Of a DNA stretch of 64,000 nt, positions 12,448 through 24,317 are shown piece after piece; the first letter of the stretch is position 1; each line of letters starts with the position of its first letter. A program made the translations under genes and the position numbers. The notes below the pieces were generated by a model. That model made no database searches, was not told the DNA's origin, and saw only the letters and a program-made list of their open reading frames with translations. This DNA comes from Dasypus novemcinctus (taxonomy: Eukaryota > Chordata > Mammalia > Cingulata > Dasypodidae): positions 7,501-71,500 of the forward strand of contig NC_080698.1 in assembly GCF_030445035.2 (NCBI RefSeq), written 5' to 3'.

Positions 12448-12993
12448 TGTTGGAGTCTTACAATAATTAACAAGCAGTAGCTCAGTTTCCCCTGATAAAC
12501 ACTGGGAAAAAGGTAAACCCCCTCCTACTTGCCTAAGGGCACAGCACTTCCCCACAGGTTAAATAAAGAAACCACACAGAGATGGGAGTAAAGGGAAATG
12601 GAAAACTTCCCTACCTGCATATCAGAGAGAGATAAAATTCCTACAGAACAAAGAAACATCTGCTTCTGCAGCATTCCAAGGAACCATAACTCCCACCCAC
12701 TACCTTCTAGTCACTACCAGGGAAAGTTTTTACCTCTAGGGCTTCCTATTGGCCCCTGCACTTCATTCGGACCCTCAACCACCTCCCACCAACTATCATT
12801 TCCCTGCCTGGAAAAGTTCTGTATATATTCAAATCCCCCCCTTCCAGGAGTGAGTCTCTTGAGACCCCCAGGATGCTGGTGGGGGTGCTGAAGTCTGTTC
12901 TTCAGACCCCCTCTGTTGGGGGAGCTTCCCAATAAATTCTTTCTCTGCCTGTGTAAGTCTCCATGGCCCAGTTAGTGCCATTTTTTTCCAACA
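12448..12993 (+). mobile_element. Solo LTR (ERV, family A) with 5-bp TSD
   Basis: The element starts TGTTGGAGTC and ends TTTCCAACA. It is flanked by a perfect 5-bp duplication, ttatc, at 12443-12447 and 12994-12998. A polyadenylation signal AATAAA lies at 12931-12936 within the shared phrase GAGCTTCCCAATAAA, and the U5 ends GTTAGTGCCA plus a T run. The same LTR family occurs at 16727-17194, 30376-30760 and 44000-44452. Confidence 0.85.
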
Positions 12994-12998
12994 TTATC

Positions 12999-15149
12999 CT
13001 TCTGTTGTTTTGTAATATAAAGGCATCTAAATAATGATCTTAACTATTATTTACAGTTTCTAGTTCTTACTTTAGAAAAAATGGACACTTTCATTTATTA
13101 ACTAAGCAACTAAAACAATTTTATTAGGAACAATGTTGCTAACTTTTTCCCACTTACCCAGCAGTTGAACTAATTCCATGTGATTTCTTTTATACATAAA
13201 ATTCTATTGAAAGATAGTATTGACATTTAAAGGCTCATTTTTAGGTTACTTTTCACCATTATACGGTTTGTAACAAGTGAACCCCAAATCTGATTTATAA
13301 ATTCCTAGGCATAAGCAGACTGACAAAGTTAAAGTGAGCACAGATTAGAACAGAAGAGAATTTTACGCACTAAGCATAGGGAAAAAACTAATGGAAGCCA
13401 TTTTCCAGGAAATCCTTAATCTTAATTGATGGCATATGAGGAGGTGTCTTATTTTATAGGGAGAGTTTAATAAATGGCCTAGATCTTAATTCCCCATTCA
13501 CTCCCCTCATTTGACACAACTGAGGCAAGGAAGGGTTCAGAATGCAGGCCAGGAATTGGCTCTCACATTAATTAAGAAATTAACAATCACACCTGCCACG
13601 TCAAAGGTCACCCAAGGCTCCTTCTTGTTGATAGTTCACACATGGCTTCAGGCCCCTTCTGTCCTCCCCCGGGACAAAGGCCACCACTGGGATGTGAGGC
13701 AGCTTGGGGCAGGTTCCTGCTGACATGGAGCCTGGGTGCAGGTGGCCTGAGGTGACGGTGAAAGGGGAGCCTGCTTCTGGGCCTGCACCTGCCCCTCCTC
13801 ACCTGCTTCTCTGTGGCCCAGTCCCGATGGTTGAAACTGTGAAGGCTGTTTCTAAAAGGGAGTTCCTGGAAGTTTGGGGGCCCAGGGAAAGTTTCTGCAG
13901 GTTCCTATAGCTATCTCAGGCAGATTGGAGCTCCTAGTCAGGACCTAGCAGAGGGGATTTTCATCACCTCTGCCAGCTTGCTGTGACATAAGGCTGGGTG
14001 TCTAGGGTCTGCCTCTGAGGAATTTCCTGGGCTTATAATCAACTAGTTTGGTAGAGCATTTCCTCTTCCTTTAGAAGACATGGCCATGTGGTCTCTGGCC
14101 CTTGAGTCTGTCTGTCCTCGCCTTCTCTCTTACACAGGTTTAATTAGTTCAGGGTCCCATGCAGAGGCCACTCTCAGCCCTACTTCAGCCACATGGTGTA
14201 GCAGGAAAAGATTAACCCCCTCCTTTTAGGCCATTGATAGGCAGGTTGTCCCAGGTCCTGAGAAGACACCCCAATGGGAGTCTGCTGGAATGCTAGAGAA
14301 GCCGCCCATTGTTCTAGGGAGAAATGGGGAGGATCTGTCAGCCAATCTGGTGCTCCAGATCAGCTCCTCATTGCCCTCCAAACCAAAGTGCCCAAGCTGC
14401 TGAAGTCTTGGGGGATATTCAGAGTTGCTTCTCTGGTTCCTGGCATCCCTGACATAACAGAGACTATGTGCCCAGGTGTCCCCAGGGCAAACTAGGTCTT
14501 GGGGGATGTCCAGACCTAGGTTCTGGACCAAGGCTACCAAATACATTATTCTTCCTAGAAAAAGGAAAGGCTTAACTGCATTCCTGGTGTAATTAATAAA
14601 TCTCTGTTGATTATAATAAATGTAATTAATCTAATCTACATTTTTATTAATGGTGACCCACCAGAACAAGAATGACTCTAACCCAGCTGCTACCTGATTT
14701 TTAGCTTTAAATTTACCTGGGACTCTTCAGGGAACTCCTATATTGTCTAGATAGATCTGCTCGTCAAAAGAACCAAGCAGACTTCTCTTCTCTCTCCCTC
14801 CCTGGGATGTTATTTTCGCTTCTTTTTCAAATGCCAAGGTGAATGGGGTAGCCAAATGGGACCAGAGCACAGGCTCTGCCCCATCTCTCAGGCAGTATTG
14901 GTTGGAGAACACCCTTTCCACCAGTACCACCACAGGTGTGCTCGAGGTCTGATCAAACTGGAGAAATTGTCAGTATGATCACTGCTCACATTCCACACTC
15001 ATATACATGAGGCCATGGTTCCAAGGTTCCAAAATCCTTCCCCCTGTCTAGATAGACAAGTAGAGTGATTCCCTGGGCCTAGATGGGAGGTGGGTATAGC
15101 CTTGATGTTTCCATTTTTGACTGGTGGGAAGAGAAAGGACAACGTACTA
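12999..15149. other. Intergenic DNA, nothing firmly recognised
   Basis: A GC-richer block lies at 13500-14560 with chance open frames on both strands. The last 200-300 bases may include further decayed retroviral sequence belonging to the minus-strand provirus that starts at about 15150, but I could not confirm this. Confidence 0.4.
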
Positions 15150-16100
15150 CAATTTTCACCAGGAGTAGCAGGCTGTCCCCTTATCTACTGTAACTAACAG
15201 ATGGAAAGATTTTTCAAGGGAGGGGAGGGGTAGAACAGGGGCTTGCACATATGCCTGTTTGAACACCTCTAAGTCCTTTACTTCCCCCTCCTTCCACTCT
15301 AATTTGTCAGGCTCCTTCTCCAACAGTTTTAGGTGTAACCCTTTAGTTTGGGATGCATAAGAATCTACCTGTAATCTACAATATCCCACCAATCCCAAAA
15401 ATCTTCTTAATTCTCTTTTTGTCTGGAGAAGAGGTAATTCAATAATGGCCTGAATTCTTTCTGGATGTATCTTTCTCCTTCCCTCACTAATGAGATAATC
15501 CAGGTATTTGACTCCCTTTTCTACAAATTGTGACTTACTTTTTGACACTCTTAGTCCTTGATCTCCCAGGAAATTCAATAAACTCTTTGTAGTTTGGGCC
15601 ACTGTCTTTCTTCACCTGATATTAGCATATTATTTACATATTATAAAAGGGAAATTTCAGAAGGGACTGCAAATTTCTCCAATACTTTCTCCAGTTCCTG
15701 CCCAAAGAAGTTGGAGGATTCTGTGAAGCCTTGCGGTAAAACTGTCCACCTATATTGCTGTTTTCTTCCTGTAGAGGGATCCTCCCACTCAAAGGCAAAC
15801 AAGTCTCTACTCTCCGGATCAAGAGAACAGGCCCAAAAGGCATTCTTTAGATTTATTACACTAAAGTATTTAGGATGGTAGGGGATTTTATTAAAGAGAG
15901 TGTATGGGTTTGGGACTACTAGGTGTCAAACCTGAATGATTTGATTAATGGCCCTTAGACCCTGTACCATCCTCCAACTACCATCCAATTTCTGAATGGG
16001 CTCAATAGGAGAATTGAAGGGGGACATGCATGGCTCCAAGAGTCCATCCCAAAGGAGGCCTTTGATGATGGGTTGAAGTCCCTGCCTCCCCTTAAGGGGA
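15150..16100 (-). pseudogene. pol: Class I ERV pol remnant: reverse transcriptase
   Basis: The minus strand reads as gamma-like RT. The fingers/palm segment is at 15634-15900, and the thumb/connection segment at 15156-15602 contains K-Y-L-D-Y-L-I-S-E-G followed by R-R-F-L-G-L-V-G-Y-C-R. Where the catalytic Y-x-D-D box is expected (15629-15640), the codons give Y-V-N-N, so both catalytic aspartates are asparagine. A frameshift separates this box from the downstream frame. The order protease, RT runs toward lower coordinates, as expected for a minus-strand provirus. RNase H and integrase are absent, so the provirus is 3' truncated. Confidence 0.8.
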
Positions 16101-16214
16101 ATGGGATGTCGTCAACAAATAATTTCCCCTTCCTTTTTCAATTTGATTTTAACAGGGGACACCTGCAAACTCACTCTATTCCCTTCTCTCACCCACACTT
16201 CCTCTCTGATATCT

Positions 16215-16510
16215 TTTTCATCTTCTTCAGTGAGCATGGCTGACTCCTTCTATTTGCCCATCCCTATTTGCCCTTCCAAATTCAGACCCATGAATACTAT
16301 TAAGTCCCTTCCCAACAAATTACTCCCGGCTTCTGGGATGTACAAAGGGCCTACAGTTTGATTGTCCTCCCAAGAAATACTAGTGGGAGAAAGAATAGGG
16401 CCTTCAAATCCTCCTCCTTTTACTCCTGAGATGGTAAGGGAACTACCAGAGAATCTGGTTTCTTTGGAAAGATAAGTCACAGAGGATCAGGCTGCTCCAG
16501 TATTCATTAA
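16215..16510 (-). pseudogene. pro: Class I ERV protease remnant
   Basis: Minus-strand reading gives a retroviral aspartic protease. The catalytic D-T-G-A box reads N-T-G-A (codons at 16493-16504) and a stop follows two codons later. Downstream the frame contains the flap-like segment and a conserved N-L-L-G-R-D-L block at about 16300. The active-site Asp to Asn change and the stops make it inactive. Confidence 0.75.
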
Positions 16511-16589
16511 AAATGAAATTTCTTCCTGATATGGGCCCACCCTTAGATTTACTAAAGGCTCCCAGTGGGTTTTAAAAGTGAGGAACCTC

Positions 16590-16726
16590 AGACCCCCCTA
16601 ATCCTCAAAATTCATGAGGGGGTTACCTGACTCTCTCTAAATCAGGCATTACCTTTTGAAATAACCAGGCCTCCCACAGTGATAGCCCCCTGCAGAGCCT
16701 TGCATTTCCTTGCCCCCTTATCTAAA
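16590..16726 (-). pseudogene. gag: Class I ERV gag nucleocapsid remnant
   Basis: About 16640-16680 read in complement gives Y-H-C-G-R-P-G-Y-F-K-R. This resembles the single CCHC zinc knuckle of gammaretroviral nucleocapsid, with the expected His replaced by Tyr and the final Cys reachable only past a stop. A solo LTR (16727-17194) separates it from the rest of gag. Confidence 0.6.
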
Positions 16727-17194
16727 TGTTGGAGAAAAAATAGCACTCACTGGGACACAAAGATTGATATGACCACAGGCAGAAATTTATTGAGAAGTTC
16801 TCCCAATGGAGGGCATCTGAAGAACAGACTTCAGTCCCCTCACCAACATGGAGAAGAGAAACTTCAGCTCACTCGTGGAAGATACCAATGTGAATTTATA
16901 CAGTACATCAATAGGTGGGAAATGTTAATTCTTGGGGAGGGGGTTAGGGTCCAGAGTACAGCCTTGAGTCAACAAAGGGCTGTAAAAGTGAATTCTTCTT
17001 GTGTATGGCTTGGGAGATGAGCTAGGAGGTAGGGTTTTCTTGGAATGCAGGGTCCTTATCTGCTCCGTTCTCATGGTGATGTGGCTCATTTTCCGGGAGG
17101 GAGATACACTGTCTTTCACACAGAGGCAGCTTGCTCAATGGATCAGAGTAGAGCCATAGCCTTAAGACCTGGTAATCATTGCAAACCTCTAACA
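16727..17194 (-). mobile_element. Solo LTR (family A) inserted in the minus-strand provirus
   Basis: Read on the minus strand it starts TGTTAGAGGTTTGC at 17194 and ends TTCTCCAACA at 16727 (468 bp). Its complement-strand AATAAA is at 16786-16791. The flanks carry a 5-bp duplication, ctaaa, at 16722-16726 and 17195-17199. It is the same family as the LTRs at 12448, 30376 and 44000. It lies inside gag of a provirus whose own LTR (20476-20948) looks different. Confidence 0.85.
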
Positions 17195-17199
17195 CTAAA

Positions 17200-18655
17200 T
17201 AAGCCCATTTTGCATCCTTATCTCACCTCTACCTGTTCCCTCCCTGACTCATCTACAATCTTTTCTTAACCATTTGGTCAAATGTGCTTATCATAACCTT
17301 TGTTTTCTCTTTCTGCTTTTCCTCCTCTCTCCTTACAAACACTTTCTGGGACTCTCTCAATAACTCTTCCAATGGCTTATCCATCCATTCTTCTATTTTC
17401 TGAATCATGTTACCCCTTCATGTTGCTGACTTTTAACATTCCCTGAGCCACAGGATCATCAGGGTCCACCCTGAATATTTCCTCACTTGGTTCCTCAATC
17501 ATTGCAATAAGCAGAGGGAGTCTCATCCTTCCCCTGGGCTACTTCAAAGGCCTTATTCAAGTTTTGAGATTTGGGTATGGCCAATTTGATCCCCCCTGTA
17601 GAATGAGGTCTCTAAGATCTTTCATTTGTGCTCTGTCCCCCAGGTCATTATTATCCCAATTAGGGTCTGTGTTTGGGAACTTCTGTTCTGCTGCCATTAC
17701 CCCCTGTCTGGGCAGATGCTGCCTTTTCCACTCCTTCATAGCTGCCCTCCACACCATTCCTCTTTCTTCTCCTATAAAGAGGATATTCAGTATGGATATA
17801 AGTTTGGGCCAGGTATATAAACTAGGACCAGGAATTGATCTGCTTGTTCAGCCAGCCCTGCTGGATCTTCCATTAGGGGTTTTATCTCCTTTTTGAAGTT
17901 CCTTACTTCAGTACTCATCACTGGGGCATTTACATAGCCAATATCCCATGGCCCCATCTCTACTTCTCTTGGTGGATACAAAGGCTCAATGGAGTTTTGC
18001 TCTTTCACTCTCTTCTCCTCAAGTGGAAAATTTTGTATATACTTCTTACACTGTTCCAATTCTTTCCTCAGCTGTTGGTGGTTTGTAACCGGTGGGGCTG
18101 TTGGCCCTGCTTAATTCACCAGTTCCCCAGTGGTTAGAATGGGTTCTATTGGGCCCTTAAGTCTAATGGCCCTTCTCCTGGGAAGGGAGGGGGAACATAA
18201 GGAGGGAGATTCAACAGATGGTCCCAGGGTTTAGTTTCTACAGCTTTTGTTTCTGTAGCCTTAGTTTCCACAAGCTTAGTCTCAGGGTCTATGTTTTTAG
18301 CTTTCATAGGATAGAAAGCAGCCCCCTTTCCGTTTAACCAGCACACAGCATAGTCAGAGTCTTCTTTGGAAAAGGGTGTTTTTCTTTTAACATACAGTAC
18401 AAGGTCAGCACAAAGTCAATCCTCATCTGCCCTGTATTTTGGCCAGAATACATCCGGTGGTAAAATACCTCCCTTGGTCCAGATACAACAGCAGTATTTA
18501 ATCATTTTCTTCTTGTCTTTTTCCCCGGTCTAATCAATATCATTCCAATGCCTTAACATCCTTCCTAATGGACTATCTGGAGGAATATCTCCAGGGGCTC
18601 CTATTGATATCACCTTCCCCTTTTTCCCAGTCTACTGACTGCCTCTATTTCCCAT
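17200..18655 (-). pseudogene. gag: Class I ERV gag (matrix, proline-rich linker, capsid)
   Basis: The likely start is the ATG at 18655-18653 (complement), giving M-G-N-R, a myristoylation-type start. Matrix runs to about 18300 and includes the block C-W-L-N-G-K-G-A-A-F-Y-P. A proline-rich segment (N-L-P-P-Y-V-P-P-P-F-P) at about 18190 resembles a late domain, and capsid runs from about 18060 to 17300. In-frame stops occur within the first 30 codons and again in matrix (TAG, TAG, TGA), with frameshifts in capsid. The layout is gammaretroviral. It is dead. Confidence 0.8.
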
Positions 18656-18829
18656 TCTGAATCTTGTCTGGGTATCTTTCTCTTGAATCTTTCCCTTTGT
18701 CCTTCCCTGGCCCTTTCCCTCATGGGAGAAGGGGAATGTGAATTGGGATTCCACATTCACTTTGTGCAGTATGTCACATGTCTCATGCATGCAGACTCAT
18801 TAGAATTTCCAATCACCAAGGCAATTCTT
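18656..18829 (-). other. Provirus leader, gag-proximal part
   Basis: This is the untranslated leader between the primer site and gag. It continues at 20251 beyond an L1 insertion: the 15-bp phrase accaaggcaattctt ends it here (18815-18829) and restarts it there. Confidence 0.6.
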
Positions 18830-20250
18830 TTGTGTTTTTTCTTTTTTCTTTTTTTTTTTAAATTTTTTTAATTCATTTTTTAAAAAAATATTACATTCAA
18901 AAACATGAGGTCCCATTCAACCCCACCACCCCCACCCCCCACTCCCCCCACAGCAACACTCTCTCCCATCATCATGACACATCCATTGCACCTGGTAAGT
19001 ACATCTCTGGGCATCGCTGCACCCCATAGTCAATAGTTCACATCATAGCCCACACTCTCCCACGTTCCATCCAGTGGGCCCTGGGGGAATCTACAATGTC
19101 CCATAGTTGTCCGTGAAGCACCACCCAGGACAACTCCAAGTCCTGAAAACACCTCCCCATCTCATCTCTTCCTCCCATTCCCCGCACCCAGCAGCCACCA
19201 TGGCCACCCTTCCCACACTAATGCCACATTTTCTCTGTGGACATTGGATTGGTTGTGTCCATTGCACATCTATGTCAAGTGGGGGCTTAGATTCCACATG
19301 GATATTGGATGCAATCCTCCTGCTTTCAGTTGTAGGCACTCTAGGCTCCATGGTGTGGTGGTTGACCTTCTTCAACTCCATGTTAGCTGAGTGGGGTAAG
19401 TCCAATAAATCAGAGTGTAGGAGCTGAAGTCTGTTGAGGCTCAGGGCCCGGCTATCATATTGTCAGTCCAGAGATTCAAATCCCCTAAATATATCTTAAA
19501 CCCCAACACCAACTACAATTCCAGTAGAGTATCATGAAAGTCTTGTGAAAAGAGATCCCATCTGAATCCAGTTCCATTACACAGAAACACCAGCTCCAAA
19601 GAAGGGCCATCTGACATGGCAGTGAACCCCATCTGCCATGACCATAGAACCCTCGGGTCTCTTTATCCCTCAAAAGAACCAATACCTGGGGTTGTATCTA
19701 CTTTATCTGTCTCTGATACTCTGCTCAGGTGTGCATAGGGGCAATCCTTCTGACAACCTCCAGACTCTTTTTTAGAGACTCATAGCCATATAAACTCATT
19801 TCTCCTTTCCATTTCCCCCTTACATTAGGTCAAACAGCATTTTAAAGTCATATTATTATATGTAGACAGGGATATTCTGCTGATCCACATTGAACCTTTA
19901 ATTCAAGGTCATTTTCTAGTTGCATCTTCAGCTGGTATTTGGTAGTGATCCCTTGGTGCCAGGGAGGCTCATCCCCGGGTGTCATGTCCCACGCTGGGGG
20001 GAATGCACTGCATCTACATGCTGAGTTTGGCTTCGAGATTGGCCACATTTGAGTAACATGAAGGCTGTCAGGAGGAAACTCCCAGGCACAATGCTGCTCT
20101 AGGCCTTGTTCTTATGGCAGGTGTATAGGCTCACAAGCATAGTCATTAGTATCAGGAGCCCACTGTTGGACCCTCATTCCTTCCTGGTTCTTACCGTTGC
20201 ACCTGGGGGACTGCCACTGCTCCCCTAGGGACCACGACAGAGCACCCCCG
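18830..20250 (-). mobile_element. 5'-truncated LINE-1 (3' UTR type) in the provirus leader, 15-bp TSD
   Basis: This is a 1.42-kb insertion with a T-rich left end (complement of the poly-A tail, 18830-18890) and identical 15-bp flanks at 18815-18829 and 20251-20265, typical of target-primed L1 integration. The body is non-coding 3' UTR sequence shared with the insertions at about 45045 and 53945 (opening in TTACATTCAAAAACATGAGG). The right part, about 19900-20250, contains a distinctive GGGTGTCATGTCCCACGC block. Confidence 0.85.
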
Positions 20251-20454
20251 ACCAAGGCAATTCTTAATAGCCTTTGTTGTTACCTTGGTCCATGCATGGA
20301 CTCACCTGGTCATCGACAATCAACAGATCTAAGCATCTGTCCTTGGGTCTCTTGGCTGCCAGAGGTGAGGCCCCCACTTGTGGAGTCCAAGACCACTTAA
20401 ACAGTGGGGCATGCCTCCCCATCATCCTGGGGTTCTGCTCTCTGAAGCTTTGGA
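20251..20454 (-). other. Provirus leader, LTR-proximal part
   Basis: This is leader sequence between primer-binding site and gag, read on the minus strand. It contains CCAGGTGAGTCCATG at about 20300, whose G|GTGAGT could serve as a splice donor. Confidence 0.5.
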
Positions 20455-20472
20455 ATCCTGGATGAGCCCCAA
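20455..20472 (-). promoter_or_regulatory. Primer-binding site, tRNA-Pro type
   Basis: The minus strand reads TTGGGGCTCATCCAGGAT. It lies three bases inside the LTR end and matches the proline-tRNA primer site typical of gammaretroviruses except for about three changes. It fixes the orientation and class of the provirus. Confidence 0.8.
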
Positions 20473-20475
20473 AGT

Positions 20476-20948
20476 TGTAAGAAAGAAATCTTCTGGAAGA
20501 AAATTAGGCTCACCAAATTATGGAGAAAAAAATAATTTATTTTTAATCTTGCAAGAAGGGGCACACAACCAGAAAACATGACTGGCACCCCAAACAAAGA
20601 AAAATGACAAAATTTATACCCCTAAGCCTAGCACACAAGCTCTTCCTCTGTTTCTCCATAGAAACATAGATTGGATTCTTCAGAGGTTACAGCCTATTAA
20701 AGAAGTCTAACTTTCTCACACAAGTTTTCCAGTTTTTGATTAACCACTTCCCCCATCACGTTCCAACCATTTTAGCTTTTATGTGCTCCTTTTGCCAAAT
20801 AAGGAATGGAATTTAGTGCTGAATTAGTACTGACTTAGCTCTTTCTTGTTCATACTTTTTACTGGCTATAGGACTGGCTTAAACTGGTTTCCTTTGTTTC
20901 TGCTTAACCCGGGAGTGGGAGACTGAGGCAGTAGGCTGCCAGGTTACA
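20476..20948 (-). mobile_element. 5' LTR of the minus-strand class I provirus
   Basis: The LTR is 473 bp. On the minus strand it begins TGTAACCTGG at 20948 and ends TTTCTTACA at 20476. A TATAAA lies at 20613-20618 and AATAAA at 20536-20541 (both minus strand), about 70 bases apart, giving a conventional R region. No matching 3' LTR is visible at the truncated gag-pol end near 15.1 kb. Confidence 0.75.
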
Positions 20949-22284
20949 TTAATTAATATTTTCTTCTTTTATGTGAAAACTAAACTAATCTCCATTTCTT
21001 ACAGAGGTCCTCCAGGAGGCTGGTGTTGTTGCAGCAAAACAAACAGGAAAGAAAACATCAGGAGCAAAGTCTGCAAAACAAGGTGAGGAGCAGGGCCAGG
21101 GTTGGCCCGGCTGGTCCTGTGAGGACATTAGCTTTTACTCTGAGCTGGGGAACCACTGAAGTTTTCTGATCACAGAACTGATGTCATCTCAATGAGGTTT
21201 GAACAGGCTTATTCTGGCAATGAAGGGAGAGGTGAAAGTGAGAAAGAAACCAGTCAGGAGGTCATGGCCACTGCTGATGGTTGGCCCTGATGATGGCACT
21301 GGGATGAGAAGCCTCTGGATTCTGGAGCAGCTGAAGGTAGAGAAGTGGGGTGTGCCTCGGGGTCGATGGGGATGGAGCTGCAGGTGAAGCAGGGAGACCA
21401 GTGGGACCCACCTTGGCTGATGTTGGACACAATGGGGAGGTATTACAGTGAATATTAGCTCCCACCATCCATGCTTGGCTTGTCCCTACAGAGCAGGTTC
21501 ATGGAGACCCCAGGAGCTGAAGGGTATCTTTGCACATTTTTTGGAAGGGCTCTAAGACCACCACACTGTGGAAGGGACAGCTGCCAGTCAGGAGACACAC
21601 CCAGCAAAGGCCTCACTGGCAGGCACTGGATGAGCCAGTTCCCTGAGGAGACATCACAGTGTCCAGAGTCTGGGGACAGGAAAGGCCTTCAGGGATCTTG
21701 TGTTTGCTGTGTCTCGTCCAAGTCCCTAGAGTGGGACTTTGAGAATTTTCCAGCGGCTCCTCGCTTAGTGATCTGTGGACTCCCCTGGAGCAATACAGGT
21801 GTCTTTCCTGGGCCTCCCAGGTGAGCTGTCTCATGCCTGGCATCCTGAGGGGTTTGAAAATGTTTTACAATGTTCACAAAACAGGAGCAACAACCAGCCC
21901 CAGACCAGACCTGCAGTGCCCTGCCTGGGCCTCCAAGTCGGACCCAAGAGGTTCCCATCAGCCAACATGAGAATTCACAAATTTTGTGGAGCATCATCAT
22001 GCCCTCAGGGTATAAAATGGTGCTGACAAGGGGCCTGGGATCCCCTCTAAGGCATGGCAGATAATGGCTTTAGAAGTATGGCTGAGACTCTCTGGAGGCT
22101 CCTCTGTCGAATGGCAGGTGAGGCGATCTAAGTCGTATACGGGGTCCCTTCCCCAATGCCCACGGACCCAGTTCCTGCATCCAAAGTCACAGGAACGACC
22201 TCAAGAGATGGGCCCATAGGTGAGTGGGTCCCTCCAGAAGGGGTCTTAACTTGAGGGAAACTGTTTGCAGCCATCACCCTATCT
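20949..22284. other. Intergenic DNA, nothing recognised
   Basis: This is apparently unique, moderately GC-rich sequence. Open frames on both strands lack family motifs. Confidence 0.45.
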
Positions 22285-22800
22285 GTATTAGTCAGCCAAA
22301 AGGAGTGCTGTTTCAAACTGCCAGAAATCTGTTGGTTTTTATAAAGGGTATTTATTTGGAGGGATCATGGGAACATGGTGATGGGTTAGACAGATAAAGC
22401 TTAGCTCTTACCACGAAGGGGGAGTCTACAGCTGCCTGGCGACCTGCTCAGAGCTACAGCAGACCAGGACACTGTTTCACCACCAACAGGAGAGTCAGGG
22501 GCAGGGAGGGGGAGCTTCACCACCAACAGGAGAGTCAGGAGGAGCTTCACCACCAACAGGAGAGTCAGGAGGAGCTTCACCACCAACAGGAGAGTCAGGA
22601 GGAGCTTCACCACCAACAGGAGAGTCAAGGGAGCTTCACCACCAACAGGAGAGTCAGAAGAGTCAGGAGGAGCTTCACCACCAACAGGAGGGTCAGGGGC
22701 AGGGAAGAGGAAGCTGAAACAGCAAACTGTGGGTAATTGATCCTTCCAACCAGGAAGGGCCCCCCACCCCATCCCTGAGATATCAGGCATGGGTAGAACT
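22285..22800. repeat. Second copy of the CTGTATTAGTCAGC repeat, containing a minisatellite
   Basis: The opening matches the repeat at 9755. Its body from about 22473 has been expanded into a 30-bp tandem array, listed separately. Confidence 0.6.
22473..22700 (+). repeat. 30-bp minisatellite, about 7 copies
   Basis: The core CTTCACCACCAACAGGAGAG is followed by a short GTCAGGAGGAG-type spacer. Central units are exactly 30 bp and the outer units vary. In one minus-strand frame the multiple-of-three period gives a repetitive Leu/Val open frame, which is a by-product rather than a gene. Confidence 0.9.
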
Positions 22801-23239
22801 CCTTAAAAAGTTCTCTAAGAGGAAAACGGACTTCTTTCTCCCTGCCAGCACCTCTAGATATATGGGGAGGGGGGGGTAGGTGCTCTGGGTCATCTAAGGG
22901 TGTTAGAAAGAAAAGGAAGCTGGCAAATAATTTTGAGTTTCTCCCGCCTGTGGCTGGAAGTGGTGTTTATACCCCATCCTCAGGACAAAAAGCCTAAGTG
23001 GAGCCATAAGTTTCCTCCAACAAAAGGATGCAGGGGGGTCTCTTTGCAGTTATCTTAGCCAGTTGAGCCCCCTTGGGTGTCAGAAGGGGCCCTGACCTGA
23101 CAGGGATAGGGGAGGGGGATCTCCTCAGGCAGGCTGCCAGGCTCAGCAGCCTAACTAAAGAGAGAATTTACATCAGAAAGGAGGCAGATAACAGAGGAAA
23201 CAGGGGCTGATTGGTTTCTGAAAAGCTTTCCTAACCTAA

Positions 23240-23426
23240 GAAGGTGCATTAGCTCAGTGGGAGAGCTCCTGCCCAGGCTATGCAAGGTTCTCTGATTCAA
23301 CCCAGTTCCTCTCTGAGAATCAACATAAGATCATCAAACATCCAGTGAAACTTAATGACAGGGAATATATACATCCTCTTTGTATTAGCTTATATTGGAT
23401 CTCTTATTTAAAAAAAAAAAAAAAAG
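23240..23426 (+). mobile_element. tRNA-derived SINE (different subfamily) with poly-A tail
   Basis: The head reads GCATTAGCTCAGTGGGAGAG, with A-box-like TTAGCTCAGTGG and B-box-like GGTTCTCTGATTC elements. A 15-base A run at about 23411-23425 closes it. The body between head and tail differs from the common DAS SINE body. Confidence 0.65.
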
Positions 23427-23439
23427 CTTCCCTTTTTAC

Positions 23440-24317
23440 TTTCCTTATTTTCCTCACTAAAACCTGGCTTAAAACCTGCAGAGGACAGGCTGAGGGTGAT
23501 TGATTGCTGAATAGCAACAGCCTGAGAAGATCACTAAGGTCCAAGAGAAAATGCTGTTTTTCTGTTTATCTTGGCTTTTTTGAGCCTTTTCCTACCTTCT
23601 GCTTTTTCTTTCTTTCTTTTTAAACAAAACAACTCAACAAAATGAGTAGCTACTGTCTTGATTTCTTGTTGTTGTATTCCCCCTTCCTTTATTTCTCTGT
23701 TTGCCTCTCTTTTTGTTAGTTTTTTCTCTCTTTCTTTGGTTTCCCAATTTTCTCTATCTACAATATATCTTTTCTATCCATCATCCTTATATTTTCTGTT
23801 TTCTGTTGTTCTTTCATTCTACCTCTTTGAACTTGGTCTTCAATTTTTCTTATACTAATTTCTCTATCCTACTTTTTCCATGTTTTATTTCCTCTCTTAA
23901 TTTTTTTTTCTTTCATTCTCTCATACTTTTTCTTTTCCCCTATTCTCATCATTCTGGACTTTTAATTCATTCTATATTTTTCTCCATTCTGTTTCATGTT
24001 TCATTGCTTCTGTTCTACTCTTCTAAACTTATTCTTCTGTACTTCTTACTAGGGTTAATTATTCAATTGCCTACATTTTGTATGGTCCATCTCCTACCTT
24101 TCACTATTATCACTATTATTACTTGTTTTGTCTTCCTATCTCTTCCTATTTCTCTGGTACTAACATTTTTTTCAAGGGAACATAGACGATGGCAAGGAAA
24201 TAGAAAAAAAGGAATGAAGTGTCAAAGAGAAACCTTACAACACTCAAAAACAACAAAGTAAAACCATAGAGCAGAGAGAGAAGGCAATCAACTGAATAAA
24301 CACACTAAGATAAACAG
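23440..24317 (+). mobile_element. LINE-1/HAL1-type 5' UTR, pyrimidine-rich
   Basis: The upstream part of an L1-type element opens near GAGGACAGGCTGAGGGTGATT. A roughly 500-bp pyrimidine-rich tract (23560-24170) follows, leading into ORF1 at 24318. The start border is uncertain. Confidence 0.55.

Noticed and set aside
22401..22790. Minus-strand frame with repeated Leu-Val-Val-Lys-Leu
   Set aside because: Product of the 30-bp minisatellite inside a transposon relic.
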